Of a DNA stretch of 64,000 nt, positions 26,275 through 35,082 are shown one piece after another. Made by a program: the position numbers and the translations under genes. This stretch comes from Micromonospora ferruginea (lineage in GTDB: Bacteria; Actinomycetota; Actinomycetes; Mycobacteriales; Micromonosporaceae): contig NZ_CP059322.2 in NCBI RefSeq assembly GCF_013694245.2, forward strand, positions 51,001 to 115,000, given 5' to 3'. The first letter of the stretch is position 1; every line of letters starts with the position of its first letter. Under the pieces are notes generated by a model. It was not told where the DNA came from. It saw nothing but the letters and a program-made list of their open reading frames with translations, and made no database searches.

Positions 26275-27108
26275 TCAGCGCGCCTGGACCAGCGAGGCGT
26301 AGACGACCAGGTTGTCGGCGTAGCCGGTCTCGCCGCCCACCCACCGCCCGCCGCAGGTGATCAGCCGCAGGGCGGGACGGCTGAAGTCCCCGTAGACCTC
26401 CTGCACCGGCAGCTTCTCCTTGCCGTAGCGCTCGATCGACGTCACCTCGAAGACCGCCACCGAGCGGTCCTGCCGGGTCACCTCGATCCGGTCGCCGTCG
26501 TCGAGTTCCCGCAGCCCGTGGAAGACGGCCGGCCCGGAGGTGGTGTCGACGTGCCCGACCAGCACCGCCGGGCCGTACTGGCCGGGGGTGGGGCCCTGGT
26601 CGTACCAGCCGACCTCGCCGGCCCGGCCCACGTCCGGCACCGCGATGCTGCCGTCGGGCGCGATGCCCACCCGGTGCACCGGCGCCCGCAGGTCGAGCTT
26701 GCCGATGGTCAGGTCGGTCGGCGGGCTGGCCGGCAGCACCGGGAACTTCTTCGGCGGCGGGCGCAGGCCCGCGACGATTCGGTCCGGCAGCACGCTGGCG
26801 CCCGTCACCCGCTCCACCCCGAGCATGGCCACGATCATCGCCATCAGGGCCGCCACCACCAGCACCGGGACACCGGGGCCGCGGCTCGGGGCGTACCGGC
26901 GGGTGGTGGCCGGCGCGGCGCGGGCCGCGACCGGGCGGGCCTGCGGGTCGGCGGTGGTGACGCTGGCCGAGAAGGCGTGCCCGGCGGCGTGGCCGAACCG
27001 GCGCGCGGCGGCCGAGACCGGCCGCAGCGCGGCCCGGATCCGCCCGGTCTCCTCCGGTGGCCGGCGGCGTCGCCGGCCGGCGCCGTGGCGGCGCGGTGAG
27101 TGGGCCAT
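26275..27108 (-). CDS. class F-like sortase
   Basis: This 277-residue membrane-anchored transpeptidase has a basic cytosolic N-terminus of about 85 residues, a signal-anchor helix at about 85-102 (GVPVLVVAALMAMIVAMLGV) and an extracytoplasmic sortase domain. The catalytic His is in VLVGHVDT and the Cys in LITCGG, and an Arg-rich C-terminal strand follows. Actinobacterial sortases of this form are classed as F, and their substrates are poorly known. The gene for a secreted membrane-anchored protein lies directly upstream in the same direction, 13 bases away, and is the obvious candidate partner. Confidence 0.88.
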   Translation of the reverse strand: MAHSPRRHGAGRRRRRPPEETGRIRAALRPVSAAARRFGHAAGHAFSASVTTADPQARPVAARAAPATTRRYAPSRGPGVPVLVVAALMAMIVAMLGVERVTGASVLPDRIVAGLRPPPKKFPVLPASPPTDLTIGKLDLRAPVHRVGIAPDGSIAVPDVGRAGEVGWYDQGPTPGQYGPAVLVGHVDTTSGPAVFHGLRELDDGDRIEVTRQDRSVAVFEVTSIERYGKEKLPVQEVYGDFSRPALRLITCGGRWVGGETGYADNLVVYASLVQAR

Positions 27109-27121
27109 GACGGCACCGGAG

Positions 27122-27634
27122 TCAGACGCGGCTACCGGTCTTGCGGCGGGCGCTCACGCCGGCCACCACGGCCACCGCCACCAGGCCGCCGACGAGCAGC
27201 AGCGAGCCGGCGCCCCGACCACCGGTCGCGGTGCCCCCGCCGCCGGTCGCCGGGCCCTTGCTCGGCTGCGACATGTTCAGCACGGTGAGCATGGTCGAGG
27301 CGGTGTTGCCGTTGGCGCAGTCCAGGTTCACCGGGTAGTCGCCCGGCGGCTTGTTGCCGGGCACGGTGACCGCGCCGGTCAGGAAGCCGTTGTTCGAGCG
27401 CAACGTCACCCGGCCGAACGCGTCCGAGGTGACCTGCGCCTGCCGGTTGTTGTTGGTGTCGCAGCCGGCCCGCAGGTTCACCCGGGAGCCGGCTTGGACG
27501 CTGTTCGGCGTCACCTCGATGAACACGCTCTCCCCGGCCCGGGCCGGTACGGCCGTGGTCAGGACGAACGCCGCGACCAGACCGAGCAGGCCCAGGACGG
27601 ACGACAGCGCACGATGTGACAGAAGCCCTCGCAT
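27122..27634 (-). CDS. secreted membrane-anchored hypothetical protein, sortase neighbour
   Basis: This 170-residue exported protein has an N-terminal signal peptide (LSSVLGLLGLVAAFVLTTAVPARA, cleaved near residue 33). A small beta-sandwich-like domain with two cysteines (VNLRAGCDTNNN, VNLDCANGN) spans about residues 35-115. A Gly/Thr-rich linker and a C-terminal hydrophobic helix (SLLLVGGLVAVAVVAGV) with a basic tail ARRKTGSRV complete it. The C-terminus resembles a cell-wall sorting signal but has no LPXTG-like pentapeptide. It is upstream of the sortase gene in one transcript. Function unknown; likely surface-exposed. Confidence 0.78.
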   Translation of the reverse strand: MRGLLSHRALSSVLGLLGLVAAFVLTTAVPARAGESVFIEVTPNSVQAGSRVNLRAGCDTNNNRQAQVTSDAFGRVTLRSNNGFLTGAVTVPGNKPPGDYPVNLDCANGNTASTMLTVLNMSQPSKGPATGGGGTATGGRGAGSLLLVGGLVAVAVVAGVSARRKTGSRV

Positions 27635-27711
27635 GGTTCTCCCCTCCCGGTGCGGCGTCGCACCGGACCCGCTGACGGGCAGCGGGGGCTGCCTTCCCGG
27701 TCAGCGGGGCT

Positions 27712-27763
27712 GTTAACAGGGGCCCCCTCCTCTACCGGAGGCGTTAAGCGGGGGCCCCTCCTT
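27712..27763 (-). repeat. 52-bp two-part repeat, copy 2, overlapping the Lrp-type gene end
   Basis: On the minus strand it begins AAGGAGGGGCCCCCGCTTAAC and ends in GTTAAC, exactly 52 bases, as in the other copies. Its first TAA is the stop codon of the Lrp/AsnC-type regulator, and its leading bases encode that protein's last residues KGGAPA. Confidence 0.85.
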
Positions 27764-28190
27764 TCTCCACCGGGTGCCAGGCGAGCGGCGTCGACAGGAC
27801 CATGGTGCTGGCGGGCTGGCCGTAGGGGGCCAGGCGGTCGATCACCGCCTCGAACTCGCCCATCGACCCGGCGGCGACCTTGAGCATGCTGCACGCGTCG
27901 CCGGTGATGCGGTGGATCTCCATGATCTGCGGCCAGCGCGCCACGTCCGGGTCGTTGAGGATGCAGCGGGCGCCGTAGCAGGACATCCGGATCAGCGCGA
28001 GCACGGTCCGCCCGGCCCGGCTCAGGTCCACGTGCGCGTGGTAGCCGGTGATCACCCCGGACTCCTCCAGCCGGCGGACCCGTTCCGCGACCGCCGGCGG
28101 CGACAGGTGCACCCGGCGGGACAGCTCGCTGTAGGAGAGCCGGGCGTCGGCCTGGAGCTCGCGCAGCAGCGCCCAGTCCATGTCGTCCAC
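27744..28190 (-). CDS. Lrp/AsnC family regulator, probable regulator of the kynurenine operon
   Basis: This 148-residue protein has an N-terminal winged helix-turn-helix at about residues 4-60 (LLRELQADARLSYSELSRRVHLSPPAVAERVRRLEESGVI) and a C-terminal RAM ligand-binding domain. It is divergent from the tryptophan-degradation operon with 147 bases between. In Pseudomonas an Lrp-type protein (KynR) controls kynurenine genes in response to kynurenine, so a similar role is inferred here. The last six residues (KGGAPA) and the stop codon come from a 52-bp repeat, so the native C-terminus may have been replaced. GTG start at 28190. Confidence 0.85.
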   Translation of the reverse strand: MDDMDWALLRELQADARLSYSELSRRVHLSPPAVAERVRRLEESGVITGYHAHVDLSRAGRTVLALIRMSCYGARCILNDPDVARWPQIMEIHRITGDACSMLKVAAGSMGEFEAVIDRLAPYGQPASTMVLSTPLAWHPVEKGGAPA

Positions 28191-28337
28191 GCGGTGACCT
28201 TTCTTCCGTGAAGTCGATGACCCGAGATGCTTTCAGTTCGTGAGGTCAGCCCACCCTACCGCCGTTGAACAGGCATTCCGTCCGCCCGTCCGGCGGCGGG
28301 ATCATGGCGTCTACCCCGCGCACGGACGGAGAAGACG
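28191..28337. promoter_or_regulatory. divergent control region of the Lrp-type gene and kynurenine operon
   Basis: This 147-base region separates the divergent starts and includes the A+T-rich partly repeated segments CTTTCTTCCGTGAAG and CTTTCAGTTCGTGAGG, spaced about 30 bases apart. They could be Lrp-type binding sites. No clear -10/-35 pair is identified. Confidence 0.4.
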
Positions 28338-29216
28338 GTGGAACACACGACGGCGGTGCGCCCGGCCAGCCCGCAGCAGCGGGCCGCCCGGGCGGCGCGC
28401 AACGGCGGCGAGCCGACGCTGGAGTTCGCCGAGCGCGTGCCCTACGACGCCTATGTCCACGCCAGCACGCTGCACCGGCTCCAGCAGCCGCTCAGCGAGG
28501 ACCCGGGCGAGATGTCCTTCCTGATGGTCAGCCAGATCATGGAGCTGTACTTCAAGCTGACCTGCCACGAGCTGCGGCACGCCCAGCGCGAGGTACGGGC
28601 CAACCGGGTCTGGGAGGCGCTGCCGCCGCTGCGCCGCGCCGCGCTGCACCTGGAGGGGCTCAACGCGGCCTGGCAGGGGCTGCGGTGGATGACCCCGGCC
28701 GACTTCAACCGCTTCCGCGACCGCCTCGGCGAGGGCTCCGGTTTCCAGTCGGCGATGTACCGGCAACTGGAGTTCCTGCTCGGCCTGCGGGACCCGGCGC
28801 TGATCCGCCCGTTCCGCCGGCAGACCGACGTGCACGCCGAGCTGACCGCCGCGCTGGCCACGCCGAGCCTCTGGGACGACGTGGTCGCGCTGCTCGCCCG
28901 CCGTGGCTTCGCCCTGCCGGCCGAGCTGCTGGAGCGGGACGTGACGGTCGAGCACGAGTCGCACCCGAGCGTCGAGGCGGCCTGGGTGCGCGTCTACGGC
29001 GACGGCGGGCCGGACAACCACCTGCGGCTGCTCGGCGACGCGTTGACCGAGGTGGCCGAGCAGTTCGGCGACTGGCGCTGGAACCACGTCAAGGCGGTGC
29101 AGCGCACCATGGGCGCGAAGGTGGGCAGCGGCGGTTCGGCCGGGCTGGCATGGTTGCAGCGCAGCATGGCCCGGGTGGTCTTCCCGGAGCTGTGGTCGGC
29201 CCGTACCGCGATGTGA
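28338..29216 (+). CDS. kynA: tryptophan 2,3-dioxygenase
   Basis: This 292-residue heme dioxygenase opens the indole ring of L-tryptophan to N-formylkynurenine, the first and usually rate-limiting step. Family signatures include FLMVSQIMELYFKL, SGFQSAMYRQLEFLLG and the C-terminal WNHVKAVQRTMGAKVGSGGSAGLAWL, which closes on the substrate. The heme-ligating His lies in this last part (NHVK region). It is the first gene of an eleven-gene operon; kynU starts 14 bases after its stop, the only junction in the operon that does not overlap. GTG start after ACGGAGAAGAC. Confidence 0.95.
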   Translation: MEHTTAVRPASPQQRAARAARNGGEPTLEFAERVPYDAYVHASTLHRLQQPLSEDPGEMSFLMVSQIMELYFKLTCHELRHAQREVRANRVWEALPPLRRAALHLEGLNAAWQGLRWMTPADFNRFRDRLGEGSGFQSAMYRQLEFLLGLRDPALIRPFRRQTDVHAELTAALATPSLWDDVVALLARRGFALPAELLERDVTVEHESHPSVEAAWVRVYGDGGPDNHLRLLGDALTEVAEQFGDWRWNHVKAVQRTMGAKVGSGGSAGLAWLQRSMARVVFPELWSARTAM

Positions 29217-29230
29217 CCGGAGAAGAACCG

Positions 29231-30514
29231 ATGCACACCCCCGAGAGCGAAGCCCACCGGCTCGACGCCGCCGACCCCGGCCACCGGCACCTGTTCCACG
29301 TGCCGCCGGCCGAGGGCGGGCGGCACCCCGACGCGGCCTACCTGGCCGGCAACTCGCTGGGCCTGCAACCCCGGGCCACCGCCGACGAACTCGCCGCCGA
29401 CCTGGACGCCTGGCGCCGGTTGGGCGTGGAGGGGCACCTGGAGGCGGCACGGCCCTGGCTGTCCTACCACGAGCTGCTGACCGCGCCGGCCGCCCGGCTG
29501 GTCGGCGCGCTGCCCACCGAGACCGTGGTGATGAACTCGCTGACGGTCAACCTGCACCTGCTGATGGTCAGCTTCTACCGCCCGGCGGGCGAGCGCACCC
29601 GGATCGTCATCGAGGACAGCGCGTTCCCGTCGGACAGCTACGCGGTGCGCAGCCAGGCCCGTTTCCACGGCCTCGACCCGGACGCCGCGGTGGTGCGGCT
29701 CACGCCCCGCCCGGGCGAGGACACCCTGCGCACGTCCGACGTCACCGACTTCCTGGCGGCCGAGGGGGACACCGTCGCGCTGCTGCTGCTCGGCGGCGTC
29801 AACTACCTGACCGGCGAGCTGATGGACATCCCGGCGATCACCGCCGCCGGGCGGGCCGCCGGCGCGGTCGTCGGCTGGGACCTCGCGCACGCGGCCGGCA
29901 ACGTGCCGCTGGCGCTGCACGACTGGGACGTGGACTTCGCGGCCTGGTGCTCCTACAAGTACCTCAACTCCGGGCCGGGCGCGCTCGGCGGCGTCTTCGT
30001 CCACGAACGCCACCTCGGCGACCCCGCGCTGCCGCGGTTCGAGGGCTGGTGGAGCACCGAAGCGGCCACCCGGTTCGAGATGACGCCGACGTCCCGGCCA
30101 CCGGCCACCGTGGAGGCCTGGCAGATCTCCAACCCGCCGATCTTCGCGATGGGTCCGGTGCGCACCTCGCTGGAGCTGTTCGACGCCGTCGGCATGCCGG
30201 CGCTGCGGGAGCGCAGCCTGCGGCTCACCGGCTGGCTGGAGCGGCTGCTCGACGAGGTGACGCCCGGCCGGCCGCTGACCGTGGTCACGCCCCGCGACCC
30301 GGCCCGGCGCGGCTGCCAGCTCTCGGTGAGGATCGGCACCGGGAGCGCGAGCGAGCTGACCAAGCGGCTGCGGCACGAGCACGGTGTGATCGCCGACGCC
30401 CGGGAGCCGGACATCGTCCGGTTCGCTCCGGTGCCGCTCTACTCGACGTACCACGACTGCTGGCGGGTCGCCGAGGCGCTGGCCGCGACGGTGTCGCCGG
30501 AGGAGGGCCGATGA
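29231..30514 (+). CDS. kynU: kynureninase
   Basis: This 427-residue PLP enzyme splits kynurenine or, more usefully here, 3-hydroxykynurenine, to (3-hydroxy)anthranilate and alanine. The N-terminal AYLAGNSLGLQPRAT is the kynureninase signature. The PLP Asp/His pair lies in VVGWDLAHAAGN and the Schiff-base Lys in WCSYKYLNSGPGALGG (about residue 243). GWW and the C-terminal RFAPVPLYSTYHDCW segment are also typical. The ATG at 29231 follows GGAGAAGAACCG. The stop overlaps the kmo start by four bases. Confidence 0.95.
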   Translation: MHTPESEAHRLDAADPGHRHLFHVPPAEGGRHPDAAYLAGNSLGLQPRATADELAADLDAWRRLGVEGHLEAARPWLSYHELLTAPAARLVGALPTETVVMNSLTVNLHLLMVSFYRPAGERTRIVIEDSAFPSDSYAVRSQARFHGLDPDAAVVRLTPRPGEDTLRTSDVTDFLAAEGDTVALLLLGGVNYLTGELMDIPAITAAGRAAGAVVGWDLAHAAGNVPLALHDWDVDFAAWCSYKYLNSGPGALGGVFVHERHLGDPALPRFEGWWSTEAATRFEMTPTSRPPATVEAWQISNPPIFAMGPVRTSLELFDAVGMPALRERSLRLTGWLERLLDEVTPGRPLTVVTPRDPARRGCQLSVRIGTGSASELTKRLRHEHGVIADAREPDIVRFAPVPLYSTYHDCWRVAEALAATVSPEEGR

Positions 30515-31842
30515 GCACGGAACGCGACGAGATCGCGGTGGTCGGGGCCGGGTTGGCCGGCTGCCTGCTGGCCTGCTTCCTGGCCCGGCGCGGCTACCCG
30601 GTCGCCCTCTACGAACGCCGGCCGGACCCGCGCACCGGCACGGTCGAGCGGGGCCGCTCGATCAACCTGGCGCTCTCCGAGCGCGGCCTCGACGCGCTGC
30701 GCCGCATCGGCCTGGACGGGCAGGTGATGGCGGACGCGCTGCCGATGCGCGGGCGGATGATCCACCCGGTCGAGGGCGAGCCGCAGTTCCAGTCGTACAG
30801 CGTCTCCGGGGACCGGGCGATCAACTCGATCAGCCGGGGCGCGCTGAACAACGCGCTGCTCGACGCCGCCGCCGCGCTGCCCGGCGTGCGGGTCGCGTTC
30901 GACCATCGGCTGGTCGGCCTCGACCCGGTCGGCGGCGAGATGACGTTCGAGACGCCGCGGGGCAAGGTCACCGCCACCGCGCCGGTCGTCCTCGGTGCCG
31001 ACGGCGCCGGCTCCGCGGTGCGCGGGCAACTGCTGGCGTACGGGGGCCTGACCGAGAGCCTCGACTTCCTCGACTACGGCTACAAGGAGCTGACCATCCC
31101 GCCGATCGGCGGGGAGTTCGCCTTGGACCCGGGCGCGCTGCACATCTGGCCGCGTGGCACCTCGATGATGATCGCGCTGCCGAACCCGGACCGCTCGTTC
31201 ACCTGCACGCTGTTCTGGCCCACCCACGGCACCAGCAGCTTCGCGTCGCTGAGCAGCCCGGCCGCGATCGAACGGTTCTTCGCCACCCACTACCCGGACC
31301 TGGTCCCGCTGGCGCCGAACCTGGTCGACGACTACCAGCACAACCCGGTCGGCGTGCTCGGCACGGTGCGCTGCACCCCGTGGCAGGTGGCCGGCACGGT
31401 CGGCCTGGTCGGCGACGCCGCGCACGCCATCGTGCCGTTCTACGGCCAGGGCGCGAACTGCGCGTTCGAGGACGTCGTCGCGTTGGACCGGTGCCTGGAC
31501 GAGTGCGACGACGAGTGGGCCGCCGCGCTGCCGCTGTTCCAGCGCCGCCGCCAGGACGACGCCGAGGCGATCGCCCGGATGGCGCTGGCCAACTTCGTGG
31601 AGATGCGGGACAAGGTCGCCTCCCCGGTGTTCCGCACCCGCAAGAAGGTCGAGCACGCGCTGGAACGGGCGCTGCCCGGCCGCTACGTCTCCCAGTACGA
31701 GCTGGTGTCGTTCTCCACCACCCCGTACGCCGAGGTGCGCCGCCGGGTGCGACGCCAGTACGCGACGGTCGGTGCGGTCGCGGCCGGGGCGGCGGCGCTG
31801 CTGGCCGCCGGCGTCGGCGCGGCGCTGGGGAGGCGGCGATGA
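30511..31842 (+). CDS. kmo: kynurenine 3-monooxygenase with C-terminal membrane helix
   Basis: This 443-residue FAD monooxygenase hydroxylates kynurenine with NADPH and O2. The N-terminal dinucleotide fold is EIAVVGAGLAGCLLACFLARRG, followed by GRSINLALSERG, the DG motif GADGAGSAVRGQL, and the second FAD motif LVGDAAHAIVPFYGQGANCAFEDV. The last about 25 residues (about 416-438) form a hydrophobic helix ending in RRR. This recalls the membrane anchor of mitochondrial KMO and would tether this enzyme to the cell membrane. It overlaps both neighbours by four bases. Confidence 0.94.
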   Translation: MSTERDEIAVVGAGLAGCLLACFLARRGYPVALYERRPDPRTGTVERGRSINLALSERGLDALRRIGLDGQVMADALPMRGRMIHPVEGEPQFQSYSVSGDRAINSISRGALNNALLDAAAALPGVRVAFDHRLVGLDPVGGEMTFETPRGKVTATAPVVLGADGAGSAVRGQLLAYGGLTESLDFLDYGYKELTIPPIGGEFALDPGALHIWPRGTSMMIALPNPDRSFTCTLFWPTHGTSSFASLSSPAAIERFFATHYPDLVPLAPNLVDDYQHNPVGVLGTVRCTPWQVAGTVGLVGDAAHAIVPFYGQGANCAFEDVVALDRCLDECDDEWAAALPLFQRRRQDDAEAIARMALANFVEMRDKVASPVFRTRKKVEHALERALPGRYVSQYELVSFSTTPYAEVRRRVRRQYATVGAVAAGAAALLAAGVGAALGRRR

Positions 31843-33344
31843 CGCTCTGGGACCCGCGGCTGATGACCGGGCACGCGCCGGACGGGCCCGGCCTGCTGCG
31901 CAACTTCGTCGGCGGCGCGTTCGTCGACGCCGGCCCCCGGTTCACCAAGCGCAGCCCGGTCACCGGCGAACCCGTGTTCGAGGTGGTCGAGGCGTCGTCC
32001 ACGGTGGTCGACGACGCGGTGGCCGCCGGCCGGGCCGCGCTGCGCGGCCCGTGGGGCCGGATGGGGGAGCGGGAGCGCGCCGAGGTGCTGCGCCGGGTCG
32101 CCGACGAGCTGGAACGCCGCTTCGACGACCTGGTCGCGGCCGAGGTCGCCGACACCGGCAAGGCCATCTCGCAGGCCCGCACGCTGGACATCCCGCGCGG
32201 CGCGGCCAACTTCCGGGCGTTCGCCGAGATCGTGGCGACCGCGCCGACCGAGTCGTTCACCACGGTCACCCCGACCGGCGGCCGGGCGCTCAACTACGCG
32301 GTCCGCAAGCCGGTCGGCGTGGTCGCGGTCATCGTGCCGTGGAACCTGCCGCTGCTGCTGCTCACCTGGAAGGTCGCCCCGGCCCTGGCCTGCGGCAACG
32401 CGGTGGTGGTCAAGCCCAGCGAGGAGACCCCGGCGTCGGCCACGCTGCTGGCCGAGGTGATGGCCGCGGCCGGTGTGCCGGACGGCGTGTTCAACCTGGT
32501 GCACGGGTTCGGGCCCGGCTCGGCCGGCGAGCACCTGACCCGGCACCCGGGCGTGGACGCGATCACGTTCACCGGCGAGTCGGCCACCGGCAGCGCCATC
32601 ATGCGCGCCGCCGCCGACGGGGTGAAGGCGGTCAGCTTCGAGCTGGGCGGCAAGAACGCCGGCCTGGTCTTCGCCGACGCCGACCTGGACGCGGCGGTCG
32701 CCGGCTCGGTGCGGTCCAGCTTCACCAACGGCGGCCAGGTCTGCCTCTGCACCGAGCGGATCTACGTGCAGCGGCCGGTGTTCGAGGAGTTCACCGCGCG
32801 GCTGGCGAAGCGCGCCGACGAGCTGGCGTACGGCTGGCCGGCGGACGAGGCGACGGCGAACATGCCGCTGATCTCGCACGCGCACCGGGACAAGGTGCTC
32901 GGCCACTACGCGCTGGCCCGCACCGAGGGCGCCGAGGTGCGCGCCGGGGGCGGCACGCCGCGCTTCGGCGACGCCCGCGACGGCGGCGCGTACGTGCAGC
33001 CGACGGTGCTCACCGGGCTCGGGGCGGACGCCCGCACCAACCGCGAGGAGATCTTCGGCCCGGTGGTGCACGTGGCGCCGTTCGACGACGAGGACGAGGC
33101 GTACGCGCTGGCCAACGGCACCGACTACGGCCTGGCGGCGACCGTGTGGACCCGGGACGTGGGCCGGGCGCACCGGGCCGGGGTGCGACTGGACGCCGGC
33201 ATCGTCTGGGTCAACACCTGGTTCCTGCGTGACCTGCGCACCCCGTTCGGCGGGGTGAAGGCGTCCGGGGTGGGCCGCGAGGGCGGCGTGCACTCGCTGG
33301 CCTTCTACTCGGAGTTGACGAACGTCTGCGTGGACCTGACATGA
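31839..33344 (+). CDS. 2-aminomuconic 6-semialdehyde dehydrogenase
   Basis: This 501-residue NAD-dependent aldehyde dehydrogenase has the catalytic Glu in FELGGKNAGLVF (about residue 268), the catalytic Cys in NGGQVCLCTER (about 302), the cofactor loop VIVPWNLPLLL, and NREEIFGPVVHV near 405. It belongs to the hydroxymuconic/aminomuconic semialdehyde dehydrogenase branch (AmnC/DmpC-like). In this operon it sits between the kynurenine enzymes and lower-pathway genes. Oxidation of 2-aminomuconate 6-semialdehyde, the product of the ACMS decarboxylase, is therefore the expected step. Four-base overlaps on both sides. Confidence 0.9.
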   Translation: MTLWDPRLMTGHAPDGPGLLRNFVGGAFVDAGPRFTKRSPVTGEPVFEVVEASSTVVDDAVAAGRAALRGPWGRMGERERAEVLRRVADELERRFDDLVAAEVADTGKAISQARTLDIPRGAANFRAFAEIVATAPTESFTTVTPTGGRALNYAVRKPVGVVAVIVPWNLPLLLLTWKVAPALACGNAVVVKPSEETPASATLLAEVMAAAGVPDGVFNLVHGFGPGSAGEHLTRHPGVDAITFTGESATGSAIMRAAADGVKAVSFELGGKNAGLVFADADLDAAVAGSVRSSFTNGGQVCLCTERIYVQRPVFEEFTARLAKRADELAYGWPADEATANMPLISHAHRDKVLGHYALARTEGAEVRAGGGTPRFGDARDGGAYVQPTVLTGLGADARTNREEIFGPVVHVAPFDDEDEAYALANGTDYGLAATVWTRDVGRAHRAGVRLDAGIVWVNTWFLRDLRTPFGGVKASGVGREGGVHSLAFYSELTNVCVDLT

Positions 33345-34156
33345 ACGGGCGAGGAGCCGACATGACCGTGGACATCGAGGCCGCCAACCGGGAGCTGGCG
33401 GTGGCCCGGCAGGAGGGGAAACCCTGCCCGCCGCTGCGCGGCCGGCTGCTGCCGGAGGGCGACGTCGAGGCCGCGTACCAGGCGCAGCAGGTCTACACCC
33501 GGCAGCGCCTGGGCAAGGGGCACCGCCGGGTCGGCGCGAAGATCGGCCTGACCTCCCGGACCGTGCAGGAGAGCTTCGGCGTCTTCCAGCCCGACTTCGG
33601 GGTGCTCTTCGACGACATGGCCGTCGGCGACGGCGAGGAGGTGTCGATCGGCCGGCTGCTCCAGCCCCGGGTGGAGGCGGAGATCGCCTTCGTGCTCGGC
33701 GCGGACCTGCCGGATGAGCGGGTCACCACGGTCGACCTGATCCGGGCGGTGGACCACGTGCTGCCGGCCATCGAGATCGTCGACTCGCGGATCGCCGACT
33801 GGGACATCTCCATCGTGGACACCGTGGCGGACAACGCGTCCAGCGGGTTGTTCGTGCTCGGCACCGCGCCGCGCCGGCTCGCCGACGTGGACCTGCGGCT
33901 GTGCGGGATGGTGCTGGAGCACGCCGGGGAGCCGGTCTCGGTGGGCGCGGGCGCGGCCTGCCTCGGCAACCCGCTGCACGCGCTGCGCTGGCTGGCCGGC
34001 ACCATGGCCCGCGCCGGTGACCCGCTGAAGGCCGGTGACGTGGTGCTGTCCGGCGCGCTCGGCCCGATGGTGCCGGTCACGCCGGGCGCCGCGTACGAGG
34101 CGCGGATCTCCGGGCTCGGCTCGGTGCGGACCTGCTTCTCGAAGGAGACCTCATGA
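33341..34156 (+). CDS. 2-keto-4-pentenoate hydratase
   Basis: This 271-residue fumarylacetoacetate hydrolase-like protein belongs to the hydratase/decarboxylase group (MhpD/XylJ/DmpE). Typical segments are [30 protein letters not shown], a metal-binding Glu pair in [12 protein letters not shown], and [13 protein letters not shown]. It would add water to 2-oxopent-4-enoate to give 4-hydroxy-2-oxovalerate. A paralogue of the same fold, assigned as the preceding decarboxylase, lies three genes downstream, and the two are likely to work as a pair. ATG overlaps the dehydrogenase stop. An internal ATG at 33362 ([11 protein letters not shown]) is a possible alternative start. Confidence 0.85.
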   Translation: MNGRGADMTVDIEAANRELAVARQEGKPCPPLRGRLLPEGDVEAAYQAQQVYTRQRLGKGHRRVGAKIGLTSRTVQESFGVFQPDFGVLFDDMAVGDGEEVSIGRLLQPRVEAEIAFVLGADLPDERVTTVDLIRAVDHVLPAIEIVDSRIADWDISIVDTVADNASSGLFVLGTAPRRLADVDLRLCGMVLEHAGEPVSVGAGAACLGNPLHALRWLAGTMARAGDPLKAGDVVLSGALGPMVPVTPGAAYEARISGLGSVRTCFSKETS

Positions 34157-35082
34157 CTGTCGGGGTGGCGGTGCTCGGGTCGGGCAACATCGGCACCGAC
34201 CTGATGATCAAGGTGCTGCGCCTGAGCACCGAACTGCGGATGGTGGCGATGGCCGGCATCGACTCGGCCTCCGACGGCCTGGCCCGAGCCCGCCGGCTCG
34301 GCGTGGCCACCACCGCCGAGGGCGTCGACGGCCTGGTCGCGATGGACGAGTTCGCCGACGTCGAGCTGGTCTTCGACGCCACCTCGGCCGGCGCGCACCG
34401 CCACCACGACGAGGTGCTGCGCGCGCACGGCCGGACCGTGGTCGACCTGACCCCGGCCGCGATCGGCCCGTACGTGGTGCCGCCGGTCAACCTGGACGAG
34501 CACCTGCACGAGCCGAACGTCAACATGGTCACCTGCGGCGGGCAGGCCACCGTGCCGATCGTGCACGCGGTCGGCCGGGTCACCCCGGTCGCGTACGGGG
34601 AGATCGTCGCCTCGATCGCCTCGAAGTCGGCGGGACCGGGCACCCGGGCCAACATCGACGAGTTCACCGAGACCACCGCGCGGGCCATCGAGGTGGTCGG
34701 CGGCGCCGAACGCGGCAAGGCCATCATCGTGCTGAACCCGGCCGACCCGCCGCTGCTCATGCGGGACACCGTCTACTGCCTCTGCCCGGACGCCGACGCG
34801 GACCGGGTGGAGATCGCCGACTCGGTGGCCGACATGGTGCGGGCCGTGCAGGAGTACGTGCCCGGCTACCGGCTCAAGCAGGAGGTGCAGTTCGACCCGG
34901 TGGACACGTACGCGCCGGTGCTCGGCCGGCACGTCACCGGCCTTCAGGTGTCGGTCTTCCTGGAGGTCTCCGGCGCCGGGCACTACCTGCCCGCGTACGC
35001 CGGGAACCTGGACATCATGACGTCGGCCGCGCTGCGCACCGCCGAGCGGCTGGTGGCCCTGCGGGAGGTGGCCGCGCGATGA
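34153..35082 (+). CDS. acetaldehyde dehydrogenase (acetylating)
   Basis: This 309-residue enzyme is of the MhpF/DmpF type. It converts acetaldehyde, NAD and CoA to acetyl-CoA, normally in a channelling complex with the aldolase encoded next. The N-terminal Rossmann fold is [19 protein letters not shown], and the catalytic Cys is in [16 protein letters not shown] (about residue 130). [16 protein letters not shown] and the C-terminal [20 protein letters not shown] are characteristic. It overlaps the hydratase and aldolase genes by four bases each, as in meta-cleavage operons elsewhere. Confidence 0.93.
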   Translation: MTVGVAVLGSGNIGTDLMIKVLRLSTELRMVAMAGIDSASDGLARARRLGVATTAEGVDGLVAMDEFADVELVFDATSAGAHRHHDEVLRAHGRTVVDLTPAAIGPYVVPPVNLDEHLHEPNVNMVTCGGQATVPIVHAVGRVTPVAYGEIVASIASKSAGPGTRANIDEFTETTARAIEVVGGAERGKAIIVLNPADPPLLMRDTVYCLCPDADADRVEIADSVADMVRAVQEYVPGYRLKQEVQFDPVDTYAPVLGRHVTGLQVSVFLEVSGAGHYLPAYAGNLDIMTSAALRTAERLVALREVAAR

